Part shown: in pieces, positions 52,458 through 60,824 of the stretch
Numbering within the stretch: position 1 is the first letter of the stretch
Layout: every line of letters begins with the position of its first letter
Assembly: GCF_004959925.1 (NCBI RefSeq)
Contig: NZ_SPUW01000001.1
Span: 1,302,001-1,366,000, forward strand
Length of the DNA stretch: 64,000 nucleotides
From: Pseudooceanicola onchidii
GTDB taxonomy: Bacteria; Pseudomonadota; Alphaproteobacteria; Rhodobacterales; Rhodobacteraceae
Direction of reading: 5' to 3'
Position numbers and translations under genes: made by a program
Notes under the pieces: generated by a model
Told to the model about the DNA's origin: nothing
What the model saw: the letters and a program-made list of their open reading frames with translations, nothing else
The model's database searches: none

Positions 52458-53795
52458 ATGCAGAAGGCCATGAAGATCGCGATCGTCGACGACGAACAGG
52501 ACATGCGCCAATCCATCAGCCAGTGGCTTGCGCTGTCTGGCTACGACACCGAAACCTTCGCCAGCGCGGAAGACGCGCTCAAGAAGCTGGGGCCCGATTA
52601 TCCGGGCATCGTGATTTCGGACATCAAGATGCCCGGCATGGACGGCATGCAGTTCCTGCGCAAGCTCATGGGGTCCGACAGCGCGCTGCCGGTCATCATG
52701 ATCACCGGCCATGGCGACGTGCCCATGGCGGTCGAAGCGATGCGCCTTGGTGCTTTCGACTTCCTGGAAAAGCCCTTCGATCCCGACCGGATGAACCAGC
52801 TGGCCAAGAAGGCCGCCAATGCGCGCCGCCTGGTCATGGACAACCGCCAGCTGCGCCGCGAACTGTCGGACGGCGGGCAGATCATGAAGAAACTGATCGG
52901 GTCCTCCCCGGCGGTCGAACGGCTTCGCGAGGATATCCTCGATCTGGGGCAGGCCGACGGTCACGTGCTGATCGACGGCGAAACCGGCACCGGCAAGACG
53001 CTGGTGGCCCATGCGCTGCACGCCGTGGGCGCGCGGGCGGGCAAGAAGTTCGTGCTGGTCAGCTGCGCCGCGATGGACGAACCCGCGCTCTCCAAGCGGC
53101 TGTTCGGCCCGATGAACCCCGAGGACAGCCGCCTGCCGGCGATCGAGGAAGCCCGGGGCGGCACGCTGGTTCTGGAAGACATCGAGGCGATGACCGACGC
53201 GGTGCAGGGCAAGCTGCTGAACGCGATCAACGAACAGGGCACCCCGGCCGAAACCCGCATCGTCGGCATCTGCAACATGCAGGAGGCCGACCGCACCTGC
53301 GAAGACGCCCTTCGCTCGGATCTGTTTTATAGGCTGGCCGCGCTGCGCATCACCGTGCCGCCGCTGCGCCAGCGGGGCGAAGACGTGCTGACGCTGTTCA
53401 CCACCTTCTCGGAACAGTTTTCCGACGAATACGGCTGCGACGCCCCCAAGGTTGCCGCGCAGGAAGCCGCGCAGCTTCTGCAGGCGCCCTGGCCGGGCAA
53501 CGTGCGCCAGCTGATCAACGTCGCCGAACGCGCCGTCCTGCAGTCTCGCCGTGGGTCCGGCACGATCGCATCGCTGCTGATGACCGAACACGACGACATG
53601 CAGTCGGTCGTGACCACCGAAGGCAAGCCGCTCAAGGAATACGTCGAGGCGTTCGAACGCATGCTGATCGACAACACCATGCGCCGCCACAAGGGGTCCA
53701 TCGCCTCGGTGATGGAGGAGCTTTGCCTGCCGCGCCGCACCCTGAACGAGAAGATGGCGAAGTACGGCCTGCAACGGTCCGACTACCTGAACTGA
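52458..53795 (+). CDS. DctD-like response regulator lacking the GAFTGA loop
   Basis: A 445-residue regulator with a receiver domain (Asp11/Asp12, phospho-Asp55 in VISDIKMPG, Lys105), an AAA+ domain with Walker A GETGTGKT (174-181) and Walker B-like GGTLVLEDIE, and a Fis-type HTH at the end. In true sigma-54 activators the Walker motifs are separated by an ELFGH...GAFTGA loop; here the stretch at 213-225 reads KRLFGPMNPEDSR and the GAFTGA residues are missing. The HTH and kinase partner are intact. Like R. capsulatus NtrC it may therefore act on sigma-70 RNA polymerase. Confidence 0.9.
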   Translation: MQKAMKIAIVDDEQDMRQSISQWLALSGYDTETFASAEDALKKLGPDYPGIVISDIKMPGMDGMQFLRKLMGSDSALPVIMITGHGDVPMAVEAMRLGAFDFLEKPFDPDRMNQLAKKAANARRLVMDNRQLRRELSDGGQIMKKLIGSSPAVERLREDILDLGQADGHVLIDGETGTGKTLVAHALHAVGARAGKKFVLVSCAAMDEPALSKRLFGPMNPEDSRLPAIEEARGGTLVLEDIEAMTDAVQGKLLNAINEQGTPAETRIVGICNMQEADRTCEDALRSDLFYRLAALRITVPPLRQRGEDVLTLFTTFSEQFSDEYGCDAPKVAAQEAAQLLQAPWPGNVRQLINVAERAVLQSRRGSGTIASLLMTEHDDMQSVVTTEGKPLKEYVEAFERMLIDNTMRRHKGSIASVMEELCLPRRTLNEKMAKYGLQRSDYLN

Positions 53796-53805
53796 CCGCC
53801 GATCA

Positions 53806-53837
53806 CCGCCATCCGCCCCGATCCGGGCGGGTGGCGG
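53806..53837 (+). terminator. terminator-like hairpin after the dctD-like gene
   Basis: CCGCCATCCGCCC (53806-53818) pairs with GGGCGGGTGGCGG (53825-53837) over 13 bases with one G-T pair, ten bases after the stop. No T run follows, so it may be a stabilising or Rho-assisted end. Confidence 0.5.
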
Positions 53838-54276
53838 GGTATCTGAAGGATAGTGGTGACCATTTTATCCATTGTCTTTTCATCCTTTGCAGTCTTATTG
53901 TGAAAGATGGTTCGGTGCCTGATGGCACCCCGAACATGAGTTTCTCTGTTCCACCGCTGCTGTGACCGTCCGAATGACTGGCCCCGGGTGGTTGGACAGA
54001 CCGAATGGACCCCCGCAAGGGGTCACCCAAACGCCAAGCTGTCCCGAAGGACTGACAAGGCATTGAACGGGCGGACGCCACGCCAAAAACGTGGTCCAAC
54101 CGCCGGAGAAGAACCGCGATGAGGCGCGACGGGACAAGTGAGAGCAGGGGCAGGGCGCAGACGCGCCGTCCCGCACCCATGGCCCGGGACGCCCGCACTA
54201 TCGCCCCTGACAGACACGCCGATTTCCCTCTGGGTCCCCCGGGATCACAGGGGTTGTCGCCGTGCAATTGGATAAA
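53838..54276 (+). promoter_or_regulatory. long non-coding leader region of rne with nested stem-loops
   Basis: About 440 bases without a credible gene precede rne. Two clear hairpins are present: GTTCGG-TGCC...GGCA..CCGAAC at 53910-53935, and a nested one with GGCGG (54070-54074) against CCGCC (54100-54104), inside which CCACG (54078-54082) pairs with CGTGG (54090-54094) around CCAAAAA. RNase E genes in other bacteria autoregulate through structured leaders; a similar role here is inferred. A promoter must lie within, but I cannot place it. Confidence 0.5.
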
Positions 54277-56892
54277 ATGGCAAAGAAAATGCTCATCGAT
54301 GCCACCCACGCGGAAGAGACCCGCGTCGTGGTGGTTGACGGAAACAAGGTCGAAGAGTTCGACTTTGAATCGGAAAACAAGCGCCAGCTAGCCGGCAACA
54401 TCTACCTCGCCAAGGTCACGCGGGTAGAGCCGTCGCTTCAGGCGGCCTTCATCGACTACGGCGGGAACCGGCACGGTTTCCTGGCGTTCTCGGAAATTCA
54501 TCCCGACTACTACCAGATCCCCGTCGCGGACCGTGAGGCCCTGATGGAGGAAGAGCGCGCCTATGCCGAGGCCATGAAGGCGCGCGAGGAAGAAGACGAA
54601 AAGCCCAAGCGCCGTCCGCGCCGCCGGTCCTCTGCCAAGGCCGCCAAGGTCGAAGGCGGGGCCGAGGATGCCGTGCTCGAAGGCGAAATCTCCGGGATGG
54701 AGACGATCGACCTGGAAACCGAGGACGGCATCGAAGGCCTGTCCCCGATGGAAACGGTCAACGAAACCCCGGTTGAAGAACCGCAGGACGGCGCCGAAGA
54801 CACCAGCGCAGACGCGGTCGACGCGGATGACGCCGACACCGACGATGGCGATGACGACGCGGAAGACACCGTGCGCGACGCCGCCGCCCACGACGACGAG
54901 ATCGAATCCGTCGCTGACGAGGACGATCAGGAAGACATCCGCCCGGTCCGCAAGCCGCGTCCGCGCCGCTACAAGATCCAGGAAGTCGTCAAGGTCCGCC
55001 AGATCATGCTGGTGCAGGTCGTCAAGGAAGAACGCGGCAACAAGGGCGCTGCCCTGACCACCTATCTTTCGCTGGCCGGTCGCTACTGCGTGCTGATGCC
55101 GAACACCGCCCGTGGCGGCGGCATCTCGCGCAAGATCACCAATGCGGCGGACCGCAAGAAGCTCAAGGAAACCGCGTCGGAAATCGATCTGCCGCAGGGC
55201 GCGGGCCTGATCGTCCGCACCGCCGGCGCCAAGCGTACGAAGACCGAGATCAAGCGCGACTACGAATACCTTCAGCGGACCTGGGAACAGATCCGCGAAC
55301 TGACGCTGAAATCCATCGCGCCGGCCAAGATCTATGAAGAAGGCGACCTGATCAAACGCTCGATCCGCGATCTCTATTCGCGCGACATCGACGAGGTCCT
55401 GGTCGAAGGCGAACGCGGCTACCGCAACGCCAAGGACTTCATGAAGATGATCATGCCGTCCCACGCCAAGAACGTGAAGCACTACGGCGAACAGATGCCG
55501 CTTTTTGCGCGCTACCAGGTGGAAAGCTACCTCGGCGGGATGTTCAACCCGACCGTTCAGCTGAAATCCGGCGGCTACATCGTGATCGGCGTGACCGAGG
55601 CGCTGGTCGCCATCGACGTGAACTCTGGCCGGGCCACCAAGGAAGGCTCGATCGAGGAAACCGCGACCAAGACCAACCTCGAGGCCGCCGAAGAGGTCGC
55701 CCGCCAGCTGCGCCTGCGCGACCTGGCCGGTCTGATCGTCATCGACTTCATCGACATGGACGAGCGCAAGAACAACCTCGCCGTCGAAAAGCGCCTGAAG
55801 GACAAGCTGAAAACCGACCGCGCCCGCATCCAGGTCGGCCGCATCTCGGGCTTCGGCCTGCTGGAAATGTCGCGCCAGCGTCTGCGGCCCGGCATGCTCG
55901 AGGCGACGACCCAGCCCTGCCACGCCTGCCACGGCACCGGCCTGATCCGTTCGGACGACTCCATGGCGCTGAACATCCTGCGTCAGATCGAAGAGGAAGG
56001 CACCCGCCGCCGCTCGCGCGAGGTTCTGGTGAAATGTCCCGTGGACATCGCCAACTACCTGATGAACCAGAAGCGCGAACATGTGGCCGCCGTCGAAGCC
56101 CGCTATGGCCTGTCGGTCCGGATCGAGGGCGACCCGCACCTCGTCAGCCCCGACTTCACGCTTGAAAAGTTCAAGACCGCGACCCGCGTGATCCCCGAAC
56201 CCGTCGCCTTCGTTTCGGCCAGCGCATCGCTGATGGACGAGGTCGATGACGACATCGTGGACGAGGTCGAAGAAGAAACCGCCGAGGCCCCCGAGGCCGA
56301 GGAAGAGGATCAGAAGCCCAAGAAGCGGCGTCGTCGGCGTCGTCGGCGGCGCGGCAGCGGCAATGGCGAAAACGGGGACAATGGCTCGGGTGACGATCAG
56401 TCCGACGCGGATGACGCCGATGGCGATACGCCCGCCGAAGTGACCGAGGACGCCAAGTCCGAAGACACCCCGGCCGAGGCTGAAGCTGAAGCCCCCGAGG
56501 CCGAGGAAAAGCCGAAAAAGCGCACCCGGTCCCGCAGCCGCAAGAAGAAGGTCGAGGACACGCCGGCAGAGCCTGCAGCCGAGGCCGCAGTGGAAACCCC
56601 GGCCACGCCGGAGCCCGCAGCCGACGCCACGCCCGAACCGGACGTGACACCCGAACCCGAGGCACCGGCCGAACCTGTAGCCGAGGCCGCACCGGAACCC
56701 GAAGCCCCGGCCGAGCCCGAGCCTGCCGCCCAGGCAGAACCCGAGCCCGAGCCCGCAGCAGAGCCGGAACAGGCCGAAGCCCCGGCAGCGGACCCCGCGC
56801 CCGAGCCCGAGAAAGAGCTTGAGCCAGCCGAGGCCGCCGAGGACTCGGACAAGCCCAAGCGTCGCGGCTGGTGGTCGCTCGGCAAAGGCTAA
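54277..56892 (+). CDS. rne: ribonuclease E
   Basis: An 871-residue endoribonuclease, the scaffold of mRNA decay and rRNA processing. It starts MAKKMLIDATHAEETRVVVV; the GTG five codons earlier is less likely. The S1 RNA-binding domain is split by an acidic, Arg-containing insert of about residues 90-230. The catalytic Asp are in VAIDVNSG (Asp447) and IDFIDM (about 490-493), and the zinc link is Cys548/Cys551 (CHAC). A disordered tail has Arg blocks, Pro/Glu/Ala repeats and the end motif RRGWWSLG. Strong terminator 3'. Confidence 0.96.
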   Translation: MAKKMLIDATHAEETRVVVVDGNKVEEFDFESENKRQLAGNIYLAKVTRVEPSLQAAFIDYGGNRHGFLAFSEIHPDYYQIPVADREALMEEERAYAEAMKAREEEDEKPKRRPRRRSSAKAAKVEGGAEDAVLEGEISGMETIDLETEDGIEGLSPMETVNETPVEEPQDGAEDTSADAVDADDADTDDGDDDAEDTVRDAAAHDDEIESVADEDDQEDIRPVRKPRPRRYKIQEVVKVRQIMLVQVVKEERGNKGAALTTYLSLAGRYCVLMPNTARGGGISRKITNAADRKKLKETASEIDLPQGAGLIVRTAGAKRTKTEIKRDYEYLQRTWEQIRELTLKSIAPAKIYEEGDLIKRSIRDLYSRDIDEVLVEGERGYRNAKDFMKMIMPSHAKNVKHYGEQMPLFARYQVESYLGGMFNPTVQLKSGGYIVIGVTEALVAIDVNSGRATKEGSIEETATKTNLEAAEEVARQLRLRDLAGLIVIDFIDMDERKNNLAVEKRLKDKLKTDRARIQVGRISGFGLLEMSRQRLRPGMLEATTQPCHACHGTGLIRSDDSMALNILRQIEEEGTRRRSREVLVKCPVDIANYLMNQKREHVAAVEARYGLSVRIEGDPHLVSPDFTLEKFKTATRVIPEPVAFVSASASLMDEVDDDIVDEVEEETAEAPEAEEEDQKPKKRRRRRRRRRGSGNGENGDNGSGDDQSDADDADGDTPAEVTEDAKSEDTPAEAEAEAPEAEEKPKKRTRSRSRKKKVEDTPAEPAAEAAVETPATPEPAADATPEPDVTPEPEAPAEPVAEAAPEPEAPAEPEPAAQAEPEPEPAAEPEQAEAPAADPAPEPEKELEPAEAAEDSDKPKRRGWWSLGKG

Positions 56893-56919
56893 GGGCCAAG
56901 GATTGATGAAAACGGAAAA

Positions 56920-56945
56920 GCCGCCCCACACCGGGGCGGCTTTTT
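56920..56945. terminator. Rho-independent terminator shared by rne and tusA
   Basis: GCCGCCCC (56920-56927), loop ACACC, GGGGCGGC (56933-56940), then TTTTT. The AAAAG before the stem makes it work in both directions, so it would also end the convergent tusA-like transcript. Confidence 0.93.
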
Positions 56946-56986
56946 CACGTCTCGATATCGGCAAACGCGGGACGTCCCGCGCGCGG

Positions 56987-57214
56987 CTACTGTCCCCGCC
57001 TGACGCGGAAGAACCGCGCCGCGCCCATGTCGCGGTTCTCGATCACCTCGTGCCCTTCGCTGGCGCAGAAATGCGGGATGTCGATGGCGGCGACCGGATC
57101 GTCCGACAGCATCGTCAGCTCTGCGCCCGCAGACACACCCATCAGCCGCTTGCGCAGGCGCAGCACGGGCAGGGGGCAGATCAGGCCGCGGGCATCTATG
57201 TCGACGTCATCCAT
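56987..57214 (-). CDS. TusA-family sulfurtransferase
   Basis: A 75-residue protein with the TusA fold and the sulfur-carrying Cys13 in GLICPLPVLRLRKRL (CPxP). TusA relatives hand persulfide sulfur to tRNA thiolation, molybdenum cofactor or sulfur oxidation systems. It converges on rne and is divergent from ccdA, 91 bp away. ATG 57214 fits the family length. Which pathway it serves is not visible; the neighbouring ccdA hints at thiol-redox chemistry. Confidence 0.9.
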   Translation of the reverse strand: MDDVDIDARGLICPLPVLRLRKRLMGVSAGAELTMLSDDPVAAIDIPHFCASEGHEVIENRDMGAARFFRVRRGQ

Positions 57215-57305
57215 GGCCACACCGCTACCCCCTCCACGCCTTTGTGACAACTGGTCGCTCGCGAAGGGCGTGACGCCACGCGCGGAACCCGTTAATCCGA
57301 AACAC

Positions 57306-58055
57306 ATGTTCGGAATAGACATCATCGACGCTGGCCTGCTGCCGGCCATGATCGTGGCGCTGATCGCCGGGGGGATTTCCTTCCTCAGCCCCTGCGTGCT
57401 GCCGATCGTGCCGCCCTATATCGCCTATATGTCCGGCGTCACGTTGAACGACCTCGGGCAGGGCAGCCGCAGGGGCAGGGCGCTCGCCACCGCCTTCATG
57501 TTCGTGCTTGGCCTGTCGACCGTCTTTCTGCTGCTTGGTTTCGCGGCCTCCGTCGTCGGTTCGGTCTTCCTGCGGTATCAGGAGTACTTCAACACCGTCG
57601 CAGGCATCCTCGTGATGATCTTCGGCGCGCATTTCCTCGGCATCTACCGCATCGGCTTCCTCGACCGCGAGGCCCGGCTTGATGCGGGCGACCGCGGCGG
57701 CTCGGCCTTCGGGGCCTATGTCCTGGGCCTGGCCTTCGCCTTCGGCTGGACCCCCTGCATCGGTCCGCAACTGGGCGCGATCCTGTCGCTCGCCGCCTCC
57801 GAGGCCTCAATCGCCAAGGGCACCGCACTGCTGGCCGTCTACGCTGCAGGCCTCGGCATCCCGTTCCTTCTGGTCGCCGCCTTCCTGCCGCGTCTCACCG
57901 GAACGCTGAACTGGATGAAACGCAACATGGAGCGGATCGAACGGATCATGGGCCTGCTGCTCTGGACCATCGGGCTGCTGATGCTGACGGGCGGATTTTC
58001 GGCCATGTCCTTCTGGCTGCTCGAAACCTTCCCCGGCCTCGCCACCCTCGGCTAA
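57306..58055 (+). CDS. ccdA: CcdA-type thiol-disulfide membrane transporter
   Basis: A 249-residue protein with six transmembrane helices and the two redox cysteines Cys30 (LSPCVLP) and Cys151 (TPCIGP). CcdA passes reducing electrons from cytoplasmic thioredoxin to periplasmic partners for cytochrome c maturation or other disulfide reduction. It matches the family length without extra DsbD domains. ATG 57306 is in the divergent spacer with tusA. The hydrolase gene follows after 106 bp. Confidence 0.92.
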   Translation: MFGIDIIDAGLLPAMIVALIAGGISFLSPCVLPIVPPYIAYMSGVTLNDLGQGSRRGRALATAFMFVLGLSTVFLLLGFAASVVGSVFLRYQEYFNTVAGILVMIFGAHFLGIYRIGFLDREARLDAGDRGGSAFGAYVLGLAFAFGWTPCIGPQLGAILSLAASEASIAKGTALLAVYAAGLGIPFLLVAAFLPRLTGTLNWMKRNMERIERIMGLLLWTIGLLMLTGGFSAMSFWLLETFPGLATLG

Positions 58056-58161
58056 ACGCAGGTAAAGAAACACCAAACAGGGCGTCCGGACCACCGAACG
58101 CTTTGTTCACACTTTCGCCCCGAACATGGTTTATATTGCCTCAAGATAAACCGAGGCAGAT

Positions 58162-59397
58162 ATGAGCAGCCCGCCCCACGTCCAGACCCGCCGGGTGTTC
58201 TACATCCCCGGCTACGACCCGATTCACCCGCGCCGCTACCGCGAGCTTTACCGCAAGGAAGGCGCGGCACAGGCGGGGATCTCGGGCTATGACATCGACC
58301 TGCGTCCCAAGACGACCACGGGGCCCTACGGCTGGCACGTGACCTCGACACAGGACGGCGCAGCGGTCGAAACGGATATCGAGGTGCTCTACTGGTCCGA
58401 CATCGTACGCGACAGTATGGACGGATCAATCCCCGCGACCTACCTCGCCTTGTTACGTACAGCGTCAGTCTACATCTTCACCGGAGCTCTCTTCCGCCTG
58501 ATGCGCCTGCGCAAGGGGCCGGTCATCGCGGCCCTCTATCCGGTGCTCTTCCTGCTGGTGCAGCTTGCCATCGCCGTGGGGCTGGGCTGGGCGGTCGCTG
58601 CGACCCTGCAATGGCTTGCGGGCCTGGCATTTCCGCCGGCCAACGCCCCCGTCGCCGTCGTCAGCGCGCTGACCGGCGTTATCGTGGCCGTCCTGCTGCT
58701 GCGCTGGTTCAAGGCCAAGGATGCCAAGTTCTTCGCCTATTACCTCATGCACGATTATTCATTTTCGGCCAGATACTTGGGATCCAATCCTGAAGCTCTG
58801 GAGGAGCGCATCGCATCCTTTGCCGACACCATCGCGGATGCGTTGAACACAGATGCGGACGAGGTGCTGATCGTCGGTCACTCCTCTGGCGCGCACCTCG
58901 CCGTGTCGATCCTGTCGGACCTGCTGCGCACAGGCCGCGTGCCACCGGACGGCCCCGTATTGTCCTTCCTGTCGCTCGGCCAGGTCGTGCCCATGGTGTC
59001 CTTCCTGCCGCGCGCAACCCGCCTGCGCGCCGACCTCGCCTATCTCTCCACCCGCCCCGAACTGACCTGGGTCGATGTCACCGCCCCCGGCGACGGCTGC
59101 GCCTTTGCGCTTTGCGATCCGGTGGCGGTCTCCGGCGTCGCGCCCGCCGATCAACGCTGGCCGCTGATCCTCTCCGCCGCCTTCACCCAGACCCTGTCGC
59201 CGGAGCGCTGGAAAGAACTCCGCTGGCGCTTTTTCCGCCTGCATTTCCAGTACTTGTGCGCCTTCGACCGGCCCGACCACTACGATTATTTCCGCATCAC
59301 CGCAGGCCACCTTACACTGTCAGCCCGCTACCACGGCAAGCCCGCGTCAAAATCCACGATCACAACCCCGGTCAACCGCTACCGGAGCGTGGCATGA
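58162..59397 (+). CDS. alpha/beta hydrolase with two transmembrane segments
   Basis: A 411-residue protein. The N-terminus carries FYIPGYDP, an oxyanion-type loop of alpha/beta hydrolases, and a G-H-S-S-G nucleophile elbow with Ser241. Between them, residues about 95-195 hold two to three hydrophobic helices, so the enzyme is membrane-anchored. A later WVDVTAPGDGCAF may hold the acid, and the final His is probably in DHYDYF. The substrate (ester or lipid) is unknown. Its stop overlaps the P450 ATG as ATGA, which suggests a shared pathway. Confidence 0.78.
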   Translation: MSSPPHVQTRRVFYIPGYDPIHPRRYRELYRKEGAAQAGISGYDIDLRPKTTTGPYGWHVTSTQDGAAVETDIEVLYWSDIVRDSMDGSIPATYLALLRTASVYIFTGALFRLMRLRKGPVIAALYPVLFLLVQLAIAVGLGWAVAATLQWLAGLAFPPANAPVAVVSALTGVIVAVLLLRWFKAKDAKFFAYYLMHDYSFSARYLGSNPEALEERIASFADTIADALNTDADEVLIVGHSSGAHLAVSILSDLLRTGRVPPDGPVLSFLSLGQVVPMVSFLPRATRLRADLAYLSTRPELTWVDVTAPGDGCAFALCDPVAVSGVAPADQRWPLILSAAFTQTLSPERWKELRWRFFRLHFQYLCAFDRPDHYDYFRITAGHLTLSARYHGKPASKSTITTPVNRYRSVA

Positions 59398-60746
59398 CCC
59401 TTCCGCCCAAACCCGCGGCCCGCCCCGACAAGGTCTCCCTCCGCCGCTACATCCGGCTCTTTCGCGACGACATCCTCTCGGCCCAGCCCGCGCGTCTCTA
59501 CCGCGCCTGGATGGCCGAATTCCGCACGCCGTTTTTCCGGTCCTACCTCGTCAACCAGCCAGACCTGATCAGGACCGTGCTCAGGGATCGGCCCGACGAC
59601 TTCCCGAAATCCAACCGCATCTCCGAAGGTCTGCGTCCGCTGCTCGGCAACTCGGTCTTCCTGACGAACGGCGAGGCATGGAAACGCCAGCGTCGCATCA
59701 TCGATCCGGCCTTCGAAGGCGGTCGGATCAAAGACACCTTTCCGGCCATGCGTGCCGCCGCCGAGGCCTGCGTGTCACGCCTGTCAGAAAAGACAGACCA
59801 GACGGTAGAGATCGAAGCCGAAACCTCCCACGCTGCCGCTGACGTGATCTTTCGCACGCTGTTTTCGATCCCGATCGACCACCAGATCGCGGCGCAGGTC
59901 TTCTCCCGCTTTCGCGACTACCAACGCAGCGCCCCGATCCTGAACCTCGCGGCCTTCGTCCCGCTGCCGAACTGGGTTCCGCGGTTTCACAACCGGCGCA
60001 CCCGTCGCGCCGCCCGTGACATCCGTTCGCTGATCACCCGTCTCACCGCAGACCGGCAGGCGGCGATTACCGACGGCACGGCACCCGACGACCTGGCCGC
60101 CAAGATCATGACCACGGCGGATCCTGCCACGGGCGACATCTTCGGCACGGACGAGATGGTCGACCAGGTCGCGATCTTCTTCCTCGCCGGACACGAAACC
60201 TCGGCCTCCGCGCTCGCCTGGGCGCTCTACCTCGTCGCGACGCACCCCGACTGGCAGGATAAGCTGGCCGAGGAAGCCCGCGCGCTCGACACCACCGCCG
60301 ATTTCGCGGTGCTCGCGCAGCTCAAACTCTCCCGCGATACCTTCCGCGAGGCGCTGCGCCTTTACCCGCCCGTGCCCATGATGGTGCGCGAAACCACCTG
60401 TCCCGAAACCTTCCGTGACCGCGCCGTGAAACCCGGCGCGCAGGTCGTGCTCAGTCCCTGGCACCTGCACCGCCAGACGCGGCTCTGGGACAATCCCGAC
60501 GGCTTCGACCCGACGCGCTGGCACAGCGAAAACGGCAAGACCTGCATGCGCGAGGCGTTCATCCCGTTTTCGTCAGGCCCCCGGGTCTGCCCCGGCGCGG
60601 GCTTCGCGATGGTCGAGGGCCCGCTGATCCTGTCAATGATCCTGCGCGCATTCCGGATCGAACCTGTCGGCCCGGCGCCCGTGCCGGTCGCGCATCTGAC
60701 AGTCCGATCCCGGGCCGGCATCCACCTGCGCCTGACCAGACGTTGA
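59394..60746 (+). CDS. cytochrome P450
   Basis: A 450-residue P450 monooxygenase. The I-helix motif is AGHETSA near residue 265, the K-helix ExxR is in FREALRLYPP, and the heme-ligand loop is PFSSGPRVCPGAG with Cys399. No membrane anchor or fused reductase is present, so it needs separate ferredoxin/reductase partners that are not in the window. It is coupled by ATGA overlap to the preceding hydrolase. It ends 79 bp before the convergent rsmA, with repeat copy B between. Confidence 0.93.
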   Translation: MTLPPKPAARPDKVSLRRYIRLFRDDILSAQPARLYRAWMAEFRTPFFRSYLVNQPDLIRTVLRDRPDDFPKSNRISEGLRPLLGNSVFLTNGEAWKRQRRIIDPAFEGGRIKDTFPAMRAAAEACVSRLSEKTDQTVEIEAETSHAAADVIFRTLFSIPIDHQIAAQVFSRFRDYQRSAPILNLAAFVPLPNWVPRFHNRRTRRAARDIRSLITRLTADRQAAITDGTAPDDLAAKIMTTADPATGDIFGTDEMVDQVAIFFLAGHETSASALAWALYLVATHPDWQDKLAEEARALDTTADFAVLAQLKLSRDTFREALRLYPPVPMMVRETTCPETFRDRAVKPGAQVVLSPWHLHRQTRLWDNPDGFDPTRWHSENGKTCMREAFIPFSSGPRVCPGAGFAMVEGPLILSMILRAFRIEPVGPAPVPVAHLTVRSRAGIHLRLTRR

Positions 60747-60748
60747 TT

Positions 60749-60808
60749 GAGTATTTATGGCAAGATGAAGTCCGCATTCATCTTGCCTCAAATACTCCCG
60801 CCGGAGGC
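60749..60808 (+). repeat. dispersed repeat copy B within a 21-bp inverted repeat
   Basis: GAGTATTT and GGCAAGATGAA (60749-60769) are mirrored by TTCATCTTGCC and AAATACTC (60777-60797), with only a 2-base mismatch, around a short loop. The right part (60778-60808) matches copy A at 12751-12781 at 29 of 31 bases. It lies between the stops of the convergent P450 and rsmA genes. Confidence 0.88.
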
Positions 60809-60824
60809 ATCCGGCCCCGCCGCC

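Noticed and set aside
53838-54276. Possible small genes in the rne leader
   Set aside because: Short frames there have no ribosome-binding site or recognisable sequence, and the region is full of stem-loops.
56281-56860. Pro/Glu/Ala repeats in the rne tail considered as a sequence expansion or separate gene
   Set aside because: They continue the rne frame to the conserved RRGWWSLG end and are typical of disordered RNase E tails.
54388-56964. Very long open frame antisense to rne
   Set aside because: It mirrors the acidic/Pro-Ala repeats of rne and shows Gly/Leu/Arg-rich nonsense with no motifs.
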